Assembly (NCBI GenBank): GCA_009917445.1
Contig: QZEE01000004.1
Span: 85,641-149,640 of the forward strand
Reading direction: 5' to 3'
DNA length: 64,000 nucleotides
From: a bacterium D16-76
GTDB lineage: Bacteria; Bacillota; Clostridia; Oscillospirales; Acutalibacteraceae
Numbering within the stretch: position 1 is the first letter of the stretch; the number at the start of each line of letters is the position of its first letter. Below are positions 24,052-32,114 of the stretch, one piece after another. The notes beneath the pieces were generated by a model. It was not told where the DNA came from and did no database searches. It was given only the letters and a program-made list of their open reading frames with translations. A program made the position numbers and the translations under genes.

Positions 24052-24927
24052 TTACAGGCTATCAGCCAGCCCCCGCAGATAGGCCCGGAAGTCTTCCCCA
24101 ATCTCCGGGTGGGCCAAAGCCACCTCTACGCTGGCCTGCATAATGCCCAGCTTGCTGCCCATGTCGTAGCGGGTGCCGGTAAAATCTACCGCGGTCATGC
24201 CGTCGCGCCGGGCCAGGGTGCGCATGGCGTCGGTCAGCTGGATTTCCCCGCCTGCCCCCGGGGGGGTCTTGTCCAAAATATCAAAGATTTCCGGCGGCAG
24301 CACGCACCGCCCCAAAATGGAGTATAAAGAAAATTCCTCCCCAGGGGCAGGCTTTTCCACCATGTCGCTGCACCGGAAGTAGTTGCCCCGCAGCGCCTCT
24401 ACCTTTAAAGAGGAATATTTCCGTATGGCCTCTGGGCTCACTTCCTTTACGCCTACCACGCCCAAGCCGAATTCCTCATAGGCCCGCATCAGCTGGCCGC
24501 AGGCCGGGTCTTTGCCAAGAATCACGTCGTCGCCGTACAGCACGGCAAAGGGCTCGCCCTGCACAAAGCTGCGGGCGCAGTTGACAGCGTGGCCCAGGCC
24601 CTTTGTCTCCTTTTGGCGCACGTAATAAATGTTGGCCAGCTTGGAAAGCGCCACTACCTGTTCCAGCATGGCTTCTTTTTCCGGGTTGCCGGTCAGGCGT
24701 TCTTCCAGCTCTGGGGCCCGGTCAAAATGGTCTTCCAGCAGCCCCTTGCCCCGGTTGGTGATGATGAGGATATCCTCGATCCCCGAAGCCGCGGCCTCCT
24801 CTACAATATACTGGATGGCGGGCTTGTCCACAATAGGCAGCATCTCTTTGGGCATGGCCTTGGTGGCGGGCAGCACCCGGGTACCCAGCCCAGCGGCGGG
24901 TATGACGGCCTTACGTATCTTTTTCAC
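24052..24927 (-). CDS. galU: UTP-glucose-1-phosphate uridylyltransferase
   Basis: A 291-residue nucleotidyltransferase that makes UDP-glucose for glycolipid, teichoic-acid and exopolysaccharide synthesis. It has the N-terminal VIPAAGLGTRVLPATKAMPKEMLPI (activating-nucleotide loop and catalytic Lys), the VLYGDDVI metal-binding Asp and the VEKPAPGE block; length is standard for GalU. The start is GTG at 24927, with AAAGGAGC about 10 bases upstream on the minus strand. It stands alone, convergent with sufB and downstream of the zinc-ribbon membrane-protein gene on the same strand. Confidence 0.95.
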   Translation of the reverse strand: MKKIRKAVIPAAGLGTRVLPATKAMPKEMLPIVDKPAIQYIVEEAAASGIEDILIITNRGKGLLEDHFDRAPELEERLTGNPEKEAMLEQVVALSKLANIYYVRQKETKGLGHAVNCARSFVQGEPFAVLYGDDVILGKDPACGQLMRAYEEFGLGVVGVKEVSPEAIRKYSSLKVEALRGNYFRCSDMVEKPAPGEEFSLYSILGRCVLPPEIFDILDKTPPGAGGEIQLTDAMRTLARRDGMTAVDFTGTRYDMGSKLGIMQASVEVALAHPEIGEDFRAYLRGLADSL

Positions 24928-24973
24928 AGGGGTATCGCTCCTTTTTGGTGAAATTTATCCCATAAAGCCCCGG

Positions 24974-26029
24974 CTACAGCAGCAGGGGCACCACGTTGAT
25001 CAGCAGGAAATAGCACACAAACATGCACACCGCAATGGCCGTGTTCACCCCGCCCTTTTCCTCCAGCGTCAAGGCCGCGCCGCCCCCTGCCCCGGGCTCC
25101 TGGCGGATCTCCCGCACGCACCGCACACAGTGGCGCATATACATCTTGTTGCCCCGCACCCCCACTACGATCATGACCACCAGCATAGCCAGCAGGCACA
25201 AAAGGGGCAGGCACATTTCAAAATATAAGAACGGGTCTTTGGAAATCAGCTGGGTAAGGGCCAGCATCTGCTCGTTTGAGGGGGAAAAGCCCTTTGTGAT
25301 GTCCAGGCCCACCTGGCCGGCCAGCTCGGTTAACAGGGGCGCGGCCACAAAAAGCGTGACAAACAGGTACGCCAGGTACAGGCAGAACATCAGCGCCGTT
25401 ACCAGGGCCCCGGCCTTGTACTGCTTGCGGTAGAGCATCCAGGCGCCGGAAAAGAGGAAGGCGGAGAAATTGAACTTGTTGCGCCCGGTCTGCTTCATAT
25501 AGCGGAACACCGGCATATAATACGTGGTGTTCTGCTTGACAAATTTCGAGGCGTCCCCAAAGCTTACGCCCTTTTCCAGCATGTCGGCCGGGCTTACGCC
25601 GCCCATAGGGTCAAAGGCAAAGGGGGGCACCACGCCGCCATAAGCGTTGCGGGCCGTAGGCGGCGCTGTAAACGGCGGCGGGGGGGCCTGGGGGGGCTTT
25701 TGCTCCCCGCGCCCCGCGCCCAGCAGAGACGTGCCGCAGCGGTTGCAGAAAAGGGCGCTGTGGGCGTTCAGGGTGCCGCACACAGGGCACTCCTGGTCCT
25801 TAATCTCCGCCGTAACGTCCCCGGGCTCTGGGGCAGGGGGCGGCGGGGGGGCCCACTCTTTGCCCTCTTTGTGCAGGTCGTCAAAGATGCACTTGCCTTC
25901 CTGCTGGTAGCAGGCCCGGTGGTAGGGGGCCCCGCACTGGGGGCATACCACGATATCGTCCTCCGCCGTAAAGGCGTCGCCGCATACAGGGCATTTTATA
26001 CCGGTATGATCTAGCATTTGCAAAGCCAT
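24974..26029 (-). CDS. Zinc-finger/zinc-ribbon membrane protein (RING-like, DUF2628 type)
   Basis: A 351-residue protein. Residues 13-40 hold a RING-like cluster (CPVC-x12-CPQC-x4-H-x2-C), then an alanine/proline-rich linker, a zinc ribbon (CPVCG-x9-FCNRCG, about 80-98), another proline-rich linker, and a C-terminal half with a DUF2628-like FSAFLFSGAWMLYRKQYKAGAL block and three or four membrane helices. Proteins of this kind are common and uncharacterised in Clostridia; the zinc parts face the cytosol by prediction. A slightly later start (ATG 26017) is possible. No operon partner is seen. Confidence 0.8.
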   Translation of the reverse strand: MALQMLDHTGIKCPVCGDAFTAEDDIVVCPQCGAPYHRACYQQEGKCIFDDLHKEGKEWAPPPPPAPEPGDVTAEIKDQECPVCGTLNAHSALFCNRCGTSLLGAGRGEQKPPQAPPPPFTAPPTARNAYGGVVPPFAFDPMGGVSPADMLEKGVSFGDASKFVKQNTTYYMPVFRYMKQTGRNKFNFSAFLFSGAWMLYRKQYKAGALVTALMFCLYLAYLFVTLFVAAPLLTELAGQVGLDITKGFSPSNEQMLALTQLISKDPFLYFEMCLPLLCLLAMLVVMIVVGVRGNKMYMRHCVRCVREIRQEPGAGGGAALTLEEKGGVNTAIAVCMFVCYFLLINVVPLLL

Positions 26030-26193
26030 TCCTTTTTTGAGATTTTACGCAGGCCTTCAGCCGGACGCTTTCACTTGAAACCTATTGTACACGATTCTTC
26101 CTAAAAGCGCAATGCAATCGGGTTTAATTTTCATTCTGTTAATAAATTGTTTGCAAAATCACGTAAAAAACACAGCCTGCTGGGAGATTGCTG

Positions 26194-26222
26194 TTTACAA
26201 TTCCCTCGGGATTTGCTATGAT
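26194..26222 (+). promoter_or_regulatory. Promoter of prfB
   Basis: TTTACA (26194-26199) and TATGAT (26217-26222), 17-bp spacing, about 70 bp upstream of the start codon. Confidence 0.65.
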
Positions 26223-26290
26223 AAGCAGAGTATAGCCCGCCCCGGGCAGGGCCGGGACAGAAAACCTACCCCATTTTAGGAGGGAACGAT

Positions 26291-27418
26291 ATGCTGCAAT
26301 TTGAAGAATGTAAGCGCGCGGTCTCTGAACAGCAGGAGGCGCTTAAAGGGCTGGAAGGGTCCCTGGGCCTGGAAAAGCTGCGGGAAGAGGTGGAGATGCT
26401 GGAGCATAAGTCCGCCGAGCCCGGCTTTTGGGACAACATGCAGGAGGCCCAGAAGGTCACCCAGCGCATGGCGGCCTTAAAGGGCCGGGACGAAGGCTAC
26501 CAGAAGCTGGCGGCCCGCCTGGAAGACTGCCTGGCCCTTATTGAGATGGGAGACGAGGCCGAAGACCTGTCTTTGGTGGACGAGGCCCAGGCGGAGATTG
26601 AGGCCATAAAGGAAGAGATTGCCACCATGCGCCTGTCTACCCTGCTTACAGGGGAGTATGACGGCAACAACGCCATTCTGACCTTCCACGCGGGCTCCGG
26701 CGGCACAGAGGCCCAGGACTGGGCGGAAATGCTCTTCCGCATGTACACCCGCTGGGCCGAGCGCAAGGGCTATAAGGTCACCACCCTGGACTACCTGGAC
26801 GGGGACGAGGCGGGCTTGAAAAGCGCGTCCATTTTGGTGGAAGGCGAAAACGCTTATGGCTATTTGAAAAGCGAGGCGGGCGTCCACCGCCTGGTGCGCG
26901 TGTCCCCCTTTGACGCTGCGGGCCGCCGCCATACGTCTTTCTCGTCTTTGGAGGTTATGCCGGAGATTGAGGAGGACAACTCGGTGGAGATCAACCCCGA
27001 TGATATTAAGATGGAAGTTTACCGGGCTTCCGGCGCGGGGGGGCAGAAGGTCAACAAGACCTCTTCGGCGGTGCGGCTTATCCACATCCCTACGGGCATT
27101 GTGGTCTCTTGCCAGGTGGAGCGCAGCCAGTACCAGAACCGGGACGTGGCTATGAAGATGCTTATTTCCAAGCTGGTGGAGATCAAAGAGCGGGAAAACC
27201 TGGAAAAGATCAGCGACATTAAGGGCGAGCAGAAGGAGATTACCTGGGGCAGCCAGATACGATCTTATGTCTTTATGCCCTACACTATGGTGAAGGACCA
27301 CCGCACCAGCTTTGAGACCGGCAACGTAAACGCCGTTATGGACGGTGACTTGGATGGCTTTATTAACGCCTACCTCACCGCCCAAAGCCAGAACGCCTTG
27401 CGGGAGGGTGTGGAGTAG
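26291..27418 (+). CDS. prfB: Peptide chain release factor 2, without programmed frameshift
   Basis: A 375-residue class I release factor that ends translation at UGA and UAA. The codon-reading tripeptide SPF (VRVSPFDAAGRRHTSF) is that of RF2 rather than the PxT of RF1, and RASGAGGQKVNKTSSAVR holds the GGQ loop that triggers peptide release. Most bacteria encode RF2 in two frames joined at CTTTGAC near codon 25; here the corresponding stretch (EGSLGLEKLREE) is read straight through with no UGA, so that autoregulation is absent. AGGAGGG precedes the ATG. Confidence 0.96.
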   Translation: MLQFEECKRAVSEQQEALKGLEGSLGLEKLREEVEMLEHKSAEPGFWDNMQEAQKVTQRMAALKGRDEGYQKLAARLEDCLALIEMGDEAEDLSLVDEAQAEIEAIKEEIATMRLSTLLTGEYDGNNAILTFHAGSGGTEAQDWAEMLFRMYTRWAERKGYKVTTLDYLDGDEAGLKSASILVEGENAYGYLKSEAGVHRLVRVSPFDAAGRRHTSFSSLEVMPEIEEDNSVEINPDDIKMEVYRASGAGGQKVNKTSSAVRLIHIPTGIVVSCQVERSQYQNRDVAMKMLISKLVEIKERENLEKISDIKGEQKEITWGSQIRSYVFMPYTMVKDHRTSFETGNVNAVMDGDLDGFINAYLTAQSQNALREGVE

Positions 27419-27476
27419 TTGGGGCTGCCGCCCCAAACCCTGCTTTAAGGGACTTTTTGAAAAAAGTCCCTTAAAA
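27419..27476. repeat. Palindromic modules after prfB
   Basis: TTGGGGC-tgcc-GCCCCAA (27419-27436) and a perfect 15-bp stem, TTTAAGGGACTTTTT (27444-27458) with its complement at 27461-27475, lie directly after the stop codon. They may end the prfB transcript, but the second lacks a trailing T-run outside the stem. Confidence 0.6.
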
Positions 27477-27518
27477 ATCCTCAAAAACTTTTGCGATTTT
27501 TAAGGAAGGAGAGGGACT

Positions 27519-28037
27519 ATGGAATTTACACTGGAAGCGGTCACAGTAGACCAGAAGGAGATTCTCCGGAACCTTTTGGAGAAATATAATTATGAATTCT
27601 CCCAGTATGACGGCACAGATATAAACGATTTAGGGCTTTATGGCTACAGCTACCTGGACAATTATTGGACGGAAGACGGCCGCTGGGCCTTCTTCCTGAA
27701 AGCGGACGGCAGGCTGGCGGGCTTTGCTATGGTAAACGACTATCCCGAGGCGGGCGAGCCCATTGACTACTGCATGTCGGAATTTTTCGTCATGTATAAG
27801 TACCGCCGCTGCGGATTGGGCACATGGGCGGTTTATCAGCTGTTCGACCGCTTCCAGGGGTTGTGGCAGTTAAAGCGCACCCCGCGCAACGAGGGGTCTG
27901 TTTATTTTTGGGACAAGATGGTGGACGGCTATACAGGCGGCCATTTCAAATTGGAGAGCCGGGCGGACATCGCCTATGACGACGGCACCCCGGCAGACCT
28001 GTTTACCTTCCGCACAGATCAAAAGGGGCAAAAATGA
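27519..28037 (+). CDS. GNAT family N-acetyltransferase
   Basis: A 172-residue single-domain acetyltransferase. The acetyl-CoA pyrophosphate loop is KYRRCGLGTWAVYQLF (about residues 93-108), preceded by the EFFVMYKY strand. GlNAT-like clostridial homologues begin similarly (VTVDQKEILRNLLEKYNYEFSQYDG). The substrate is unknown. AAGGAAGGAGAGGGACT precedes the ATG. It is separated from prfB by palindromic repeats and probably has its own start of transcription. Confidence 0.88.
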   Translation: MEFTLEAVTVDQKEILRNLLEKYNYEFSQYDGTDINDLGLYGYSYLDNYWTEDGRWAFFLKADGRLAGFAMVNDYPEAGEPIDYCMSEFFVMYKYRRCGLGTWAVYQLFDRFQGLWQLKRTPRNEGSVYFWDKMVDGYTGGHFKLESRADIAYDDGTPADLFTFRTDQKGQK

Positions 28038-28043
28038 CAAGCT

Positions 28044-28075
28044 GGTTACAAAGGTTACGGATGGTTTACAAAATG
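28044..28075 (+). promoter_or_regulatory. WalR-box-like direct repeat
   Basis: GTTACG-GATGG-TTTACA, preceded by another GGTTACAAA, gives hexamers with an 11-bp period as in the reported WalR consensus on the reverse strand (TGTWAH-N5-TGTWAH). It lies about 110 bp upstream of a cell-wall-related gene. Control by WalR is inferred only. Confidence 0.3.
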
Positions 28076-28174
28076 CACGTTTTTTGACAAAACACGCTGT
28101 TTTTCAGCTGGTTTTTGACGGTTAAAAGACACCGGCAAAAACCTCGGGAAAAGGCGGGAAAAGGAGGGGGAAAC

Positions 28175-29065
28175 TTGCGGCAAAGGCGGCAGAAGCGGCA
28201 GTTTTTGAAAAGCACCAGCCATTTGCTGGATATCAGCCCGGCGGGGCGCAACATATTTGTGTCACGGGATAAACAGATACAGAACCGCAAGGCCAGGCGC
28301 ATTAAAGTGTGGATGCGGGTAGTGGCGGTGCTGATGTCGGTTGTTTCCTTGGCGGCGGCGGCGCTGTTTGTTTGGAGCTACCTGATCCCTTATTTCCAGC
28401 AGGAGTTTATCCTCCCCCCAGCCAATTCCCAGCTGGAAGACCCTTTGCTTACGGGCAGCATGGCCCCCCTGCCAGTGTACGACGCTATGGGCCTGCCGGT
28501 CTATGACAACGACATGTGCTTGTTCCTTATTAACCGTTCTAACCCGGCGCAGGCGGATTTTGAGCCCATTTTATACACGGCGGAAAGCGTGGCGGTAGAC
28601 GCCCGCATTGCCGACGCCCTGCGGCAGATGGCCGCCGCCGCCCGGGAGGATGGGTTGGAGCTGGTGTTTGCCGAGGGGTACATTTCTTACGAGGAACAGG
28701 GGCGGCGCTTTGAAGAGATGGTGGATGAGCTGATGAACGGCGAAAGCGGCCTTACTACGGTTATGGCTAAAACCGAGGCGGCTTCGGTGCAGCCTGCCGC
28801 CGGCCAAAGCGATTTTCAGACCGGACTGTGCGTGCGGCTTTCGGCCGACCCGGAAACCTTTGAGGATTCCCGTACCTACTCTTGGCTGCGCAGCAATATG
28901 GGGAAATATGGCTTTATTTTCCGGTACCCAAAGGGAAAGTCGGATATGACGGGCATGAAGGACGACCCTACGGTGGTGCGCTATGTGGGCAGCGCCAACG
29001 CGGCGGCTATGCAGCAGCGTTCGATGTGTTTGGAAGAGTACGTTACGTATTTGAACAGCCAGTAA
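28175..29065 (+). CDS. Membrane-anchored VanY/M15-like pseudo-peptidase (zinc ligands absent)
   Basis: A 296-residue protein read from TTG 28175, which has AAGGAGGGGG 5 bases upstream; an earlier in-frame TTG at 28115 has no such site. A basic cytoplasmic head (1-46) is followed by one membrane helix (about 47-71) and an outside domain. The domain matches D-Ala-D-Ala carboxypeptidase VanY in FAEGYISYEEQ, QSDFQTGL, YSWLRSNMGKYGFIFRYPKGKSDMTG and VVRYVG. The three zinc ligands are replaced: His of SEHQTG by Phe214, the following Asp by Arg221, and His of EPWHFRYVG by Val267, where Trp is also lost. It is probably a non-catalytic peptidoglycan-binding or regulatory protein. Confidence 0.82.
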   Translation: MRQRRQKRQFLKSTSHLLDISPAGRNIFVSRDKQIQNRKARRIKVWMRVVAVLMSVVSLAAAALFVWSYLIPYFQQEFILPPANSQLEDPLLTGSMAPLPVYDAMGLPVYDNDMCLFLINRSNPAQADFEPILYTAESVAVDARIADALRQMAAAAREDGLELVFAEGYISYEEQGRRFEEMVDELMNGESGLTTVMAKTEAASVQPAAGQSDFQTGLCVRLSADPETFEDSRTYSWLRSNMGKYGFIFRYPKGKSDMTGMKDDPTVVRYVGSANAAAMQQRSMCLEEYVTYLNSQ

Positions 29066-29175
29066 CAGCTGAAGGAATATGGAAGCCCGGCCCTAAAGGC
29101 CTTCCTTTTCGTTCGCGTAAGCAACCAAAACTGTGGCCCGGAAAACGGGGGAGACAAGGGAAAGGGAGGTCTTGT

Positions 29176-30435
29176 ATGAAGCAGGAGGCAAAAGCTAGGC
29201 TGGGAGGTTTGGGCCGGTATTTGCTGGCCTTTGGCAAATGGGTGCTGGCAGCGGCGGCACTGGGTGTTGGGTGCGGCACGGTGGGGGCGGTGTTCCACCG
29301 GGCCATTGACTGGGCAACGGGTTTCCGCATGGCCCATGAGGCCATGATTTGGCTGCTGCCGGCGGCGGGGGCGGTAACGCTGCTGCTCTATAAGCTGTGC
29401 CGGGTCGAGCTGGGGGCGGGCACCAATTTAGTCCTTACGGCTGCGGAGGCAGGGGGGCGGGTGCCTTTCCTGCTGTCCCCGTTGATTTTTGCGGGCACGG
29501 TGCTGTCCCATCTGTTCGGCGCGTCTGTAGGGCGCGAGGGCGCGGCTTTGCAGCTGGGGGGCAGCATGGGGCATAATTTTGGCCGGGCCCTGCGTTTTGG
29601 CGAAGAGGATGTGCGGGTGCTGACCATGTGCGGCATGGCGGCATGCTTTTCGGCGCTGTTCGGTACGCCGCTTACGGCGGCTGTCTTTGTGCTGGAGGTG
29701 CTGCGGGTGGGGGCTATGCGGTATAATGCCCTGCTGCCCTGTGTGGTTTCTTCTTACACGGCGGTGTACATAGCAAGGCTTTTGGGCGCAAAGCCTATGG
29801 CTTTCCCGCTTTCCGGGGCACCGGAGTTTGGGCCTTTGCCCGCCTTGCAGGTAGCGGGGCTGGCGGCTTTGTGCGGGGCGGTGGGCATTTTGTTCTGCAC
29901 CTGTGTGCACAAGGCGGGGCATCTGCTGGAAAAGGCGATTGCCAGCCCTTACCTGCGCATTGCGGCTGCGGGCGCGGTGGTGGCGGTGGCGGCGCCGCTT
30001 TTGGGCTTGTACGATTTTACCGGCGCGGGCGGCCATATGATCGCCGCGGCGGTGGGGGGCGAGGCCCCCTGGTACGCTTTTTGGGTGAAGATTCTCTTTA
30101 CGGCTTTGTGCGTGGGGGCGGGGTTCCGTGGGGGTGAGATCGTGCCGACGCTGTTTATCGGTTCGACTTTTGGCTGCGTGGCGGGGCCTTTGCTGGGCTT
30201 GGACCCGGGGTTTTCGGCGGCGGTTGGGCTTACGGCGCTTTTTTGCTCGGTGGTGAACTGCCCGCTGGCGTCGGTGTTTCTGGCATGGGAGCTTTTTGCG
30301 CCGGGGGACCTTTCGGCGTTTGTGGTGGCTGTGGCGGTGGCCTATGTGCTTTCGGGCTATTTCGGCTTGTATGGCAGCCAGCGTATTGTGTTTTCTAAGG
30401 TGCGCGGGGAGGCTATTGACGTGCATACCTGGTAA
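29176..30435 (+). CDS. CLC family chloride/fluoride channel or proton antiporter
   Basis: A 419-residue membrane protein of the CLC family. Landmarks are GAGTNLVL (in place of the GSGIP anion loop), HLFGASVGREGAALQLGGS with the gating glutamate of GREG, CGMAACFSALFGTPLTAAVFVLE and GAGFRGGEIVPTLFIGSTFG. The Asn in GAGTNLVL and the GREGAALQ form recall the fluoride-exporting CLC-F branch more than classical chloride channels, but no fluoride riboswitch is seen upstream and the call is not firm. ATG 29176 follows AAAGGGAGGT; longer in-frame versions overlap the previous gene. Confidence 0.88.
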   Translation: MKQEAKARLGGLGRYLLAFGKWVLAAAALGVGCGTVGAVFHRAIDWATGFRMAHEAMIWLLPAAGAVTLLLYKLCRVELGAGTNLVLTAAEAGGRVPFLLSPLIFAGTVLSHLFGASVGREGAALQLGGSMGHNFGRALRFGEEDVRVLTMCGMAACFSALFGTPLTAAVFVLEVLRVGAMRYNALLPCVVSSYTAVYIARLLGAKPMAFPLSGAPEFGPLPALQVAGLAALCGAVGILFCTCVHKAGHLLEKAIASPYLRIAAAGAVVAVAAPLLGLYDFTGAGGHMIAAAVGGEAPWYAFWVKILFTALCVGAGFRGGEIVPTLFIGSTFGCVAGPLLGLDPGFSAAVGLTALFCSVVNCPLASVFLAWELFAPGDLSAFVVAVAVAYVLSGYFGLYGSQRIVFSKVRGEAIDVHTW

Positions 30436-30544
30436 GCGCAAGGGGAGGAAAATTGTGGCCTTTGTGTGGGAAGGCTTGGGGGCGGGGCCTTAAAGTCTTG
30501 CGGGATGCAGGGGGAAAGGGCGGGGGCGGTTTTGGGTGCCTGTT

Positions 30545-32062
30545 TTATAGGGGGCCGGGCTGCTTTTTCTCCCACTGGCTTAGCAGCCAGTACCCTGCCG
30601 CGAAGAGCCCGCCGCAAAGCAGGCACTGGAAGGCTACCCGGGCAAAGGGGAATTCCAGGGGCAAAAGGCCAAGCACCCAGCGGCCGGCCAGCACGCATAC
30701 GCCTGCCCACAACAGGGGCAGGGCTATGTGCTGCGGGGAGAGCCGGAGGGCGCTGACTTTCATGAGGCGGCGCAGGCTGAGGGCGGCGTTGAAGATGGTG
30801 CTGAAAAACAGGATGCCTACGTAGCTCTCCATGCCCAGGCGGTTTAAAAGCAGGAGCACCAGGGTCACCCGCAGGAAAGAGTCGGCAAAATTGTACTTCA
30901 TGGAGTTGAACTGTTCGTCCAGGCCTTTTAAAAGGCTGTCTACGACTACGTCCAGGTAGATTAGGGGCACAAGGGGGGAAAGCACCCGCAGGTAGGCCCC
31001 GGCGCTGCTGCTGTGGTAAAAGGCGCGGCCCCAGTCGTCCCCAAAGGCGGCGAAGAGCACGGCGAAAAACAGCCCGTAGGCCAGGGCGCTGCGCACGGCT
31101 TTGCCGGATATGTAGGCTACGGCGCGCTTGTGGCTTAGCTCCCGCTCTTTGGCGATGCGGGGGATGAGAAGCGAGGCAAAGGATGCCAAAAACGACGAGG
31201 GGAAGAACAGCATGGGCATGGCCATGCCTTGCAAAAGGCCGTATTGGGACAGGGCCGCCGGGTATGTAAGGCCGTAGGCTTGCAGCTGGCGGGGGATAAG
31301 AAGGTTTTCGCCGGTGTTTAGAAGGCTGCGGGCGGCAGAGCTTAAGGTGCAGGGCAGGGCGATGTGGGAAAGGCCTTTGAGCACACCTGTGCTTTTCTCG
31401 CGCTTTTGGGGGGTGTGGCGCTTTAGGCTGCGGCGGTAAGACCACCAGCTGGTGAGGAAGGAGGCCGCTTCGCCCAGGGTGGAGGCCGCCATGGCGGCCA
31501 GGCAGGCGGCTTCGATCCCCTGGGGGGAGGACTTCCAGAAGAGCAGTACGGTGCAGGCTATGGTGAGGACCTGTTCCAGGGTGTCGGCGGCGGCGGTGGA
31601 AAGGGATTCGTCTACGGCCAGGAAATAGCCCTTCATGCAGGTGCACAGGGACATGAAGGGCAGGCCTACCCCTAAAATGCGCAGGCAGGGGGCGGCTTTC
31701 TGGTTGCCTAAGAAGGTTACGGCGGCAAAGTCCGCAAAGAAAAAGAGGAGCAGGGCCATGCCCATGCTTAGGGCCAGACAGAAGGCAAAGCACCGGGCCA
31801 CCAGGGAACGCAGGGTCTCCCGGCGGCCAGCGGCTATGGCGGCGGAGACCATACGGGTTACGGCCAGGCTGATGCCGGAGGTGGAAAGGGTTACGGCCAG
31901 CAGGAACACGGATAAAATCAGCTGGTATAGCCCCATGCCGGAGGGGCCGATCTTCTGGGAAAGGTAAGAGCGGTAGCCCATATTGGTGACGCGCAGGAAC
32001 AAGGACACCGCTGTGAGCACGGCGCCTTGTATGAAGAATTTCCTTTTGGAAGAGGTGGTCAC
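30545..32062 (-). CDS. Polysaccharide flippase of the MOP superfamily (SpoVB/MurJ-like)
   Basis: A 505-residue membrane protein with about 14 hydrophobic segments. The N-terminal KRKFFIQGAVLTAVSLFLRVTNMGYRSYLSQKIGPSGMGLYQL is the hallmark of clostridial SpoVB/PST-type flippases, and a central LLIPRIAKE block also fits. These proteins flip lipid-linked glycans across the membrane; the sporulation member acts in cortex formation. The start is taken as GTG 32062, with AAAGGAGC 6 bases upstream on the minus strand; the ATG-containing extension runs into the divergent prmA gene. It converges with the CLC gene. Confidence 0.9.
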   Translation of the reverse strand: MTTSSKRKFFIQGAVLTAVSLFLRVTNMGYRSYLSQKIGPSGMGLYQLILSVFLLAVTLSTSGISLAVTRMVSAAIAAGRRETLRSLVARCFAFCLALSMGMALLLFFFADFAAVTFLGNQKAAPCLRILGVGLPFMSLCTCMKGYFLAVDESLSTAAADTLEQVLTIACTVLLFWKSSPQGIEAACLAAMAASTLGEAASFLTSWWSYRRSLKRHTPQKREKSTGVLKGLSHIALPCTLSSAARSLLNTGENLLIPRQLQAYGLTYPAALSQYGLLQGMAMPMLFFPSSFLASFASLLIPRIAKERELSHKRAVAYISGKAVRSALAYGLFFAVLFAAFGDDWGRAFYHSSSAGAYLRVLSPLVPLIYLDVVVDSLLKGLDEQFNSMKYNFADSFLRVTLVLLLLNRLGMESYVGILFFSTIFNAALSLRRLMKVSALRLSPQHIALPLLWAGVCVLAGRWVLGLLPLEFPFARVAFQCLLCGGLFAAGYWLLSQWEKKQPGPL

Positions 32063-32114
32063 AGCGGTGCTCCTTTCGTAAAAAGCATAAAATAGAAAGA
32101 AAGGCGGTACGCCC

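Noticed and set aside
29066..29175. Possible fluoride riboswitch upstream of the CLC gene
   Set aside because: The conserved fluoride-riboswitch sequence blocks and pseudoknot partners are not found in the 110-base gap.
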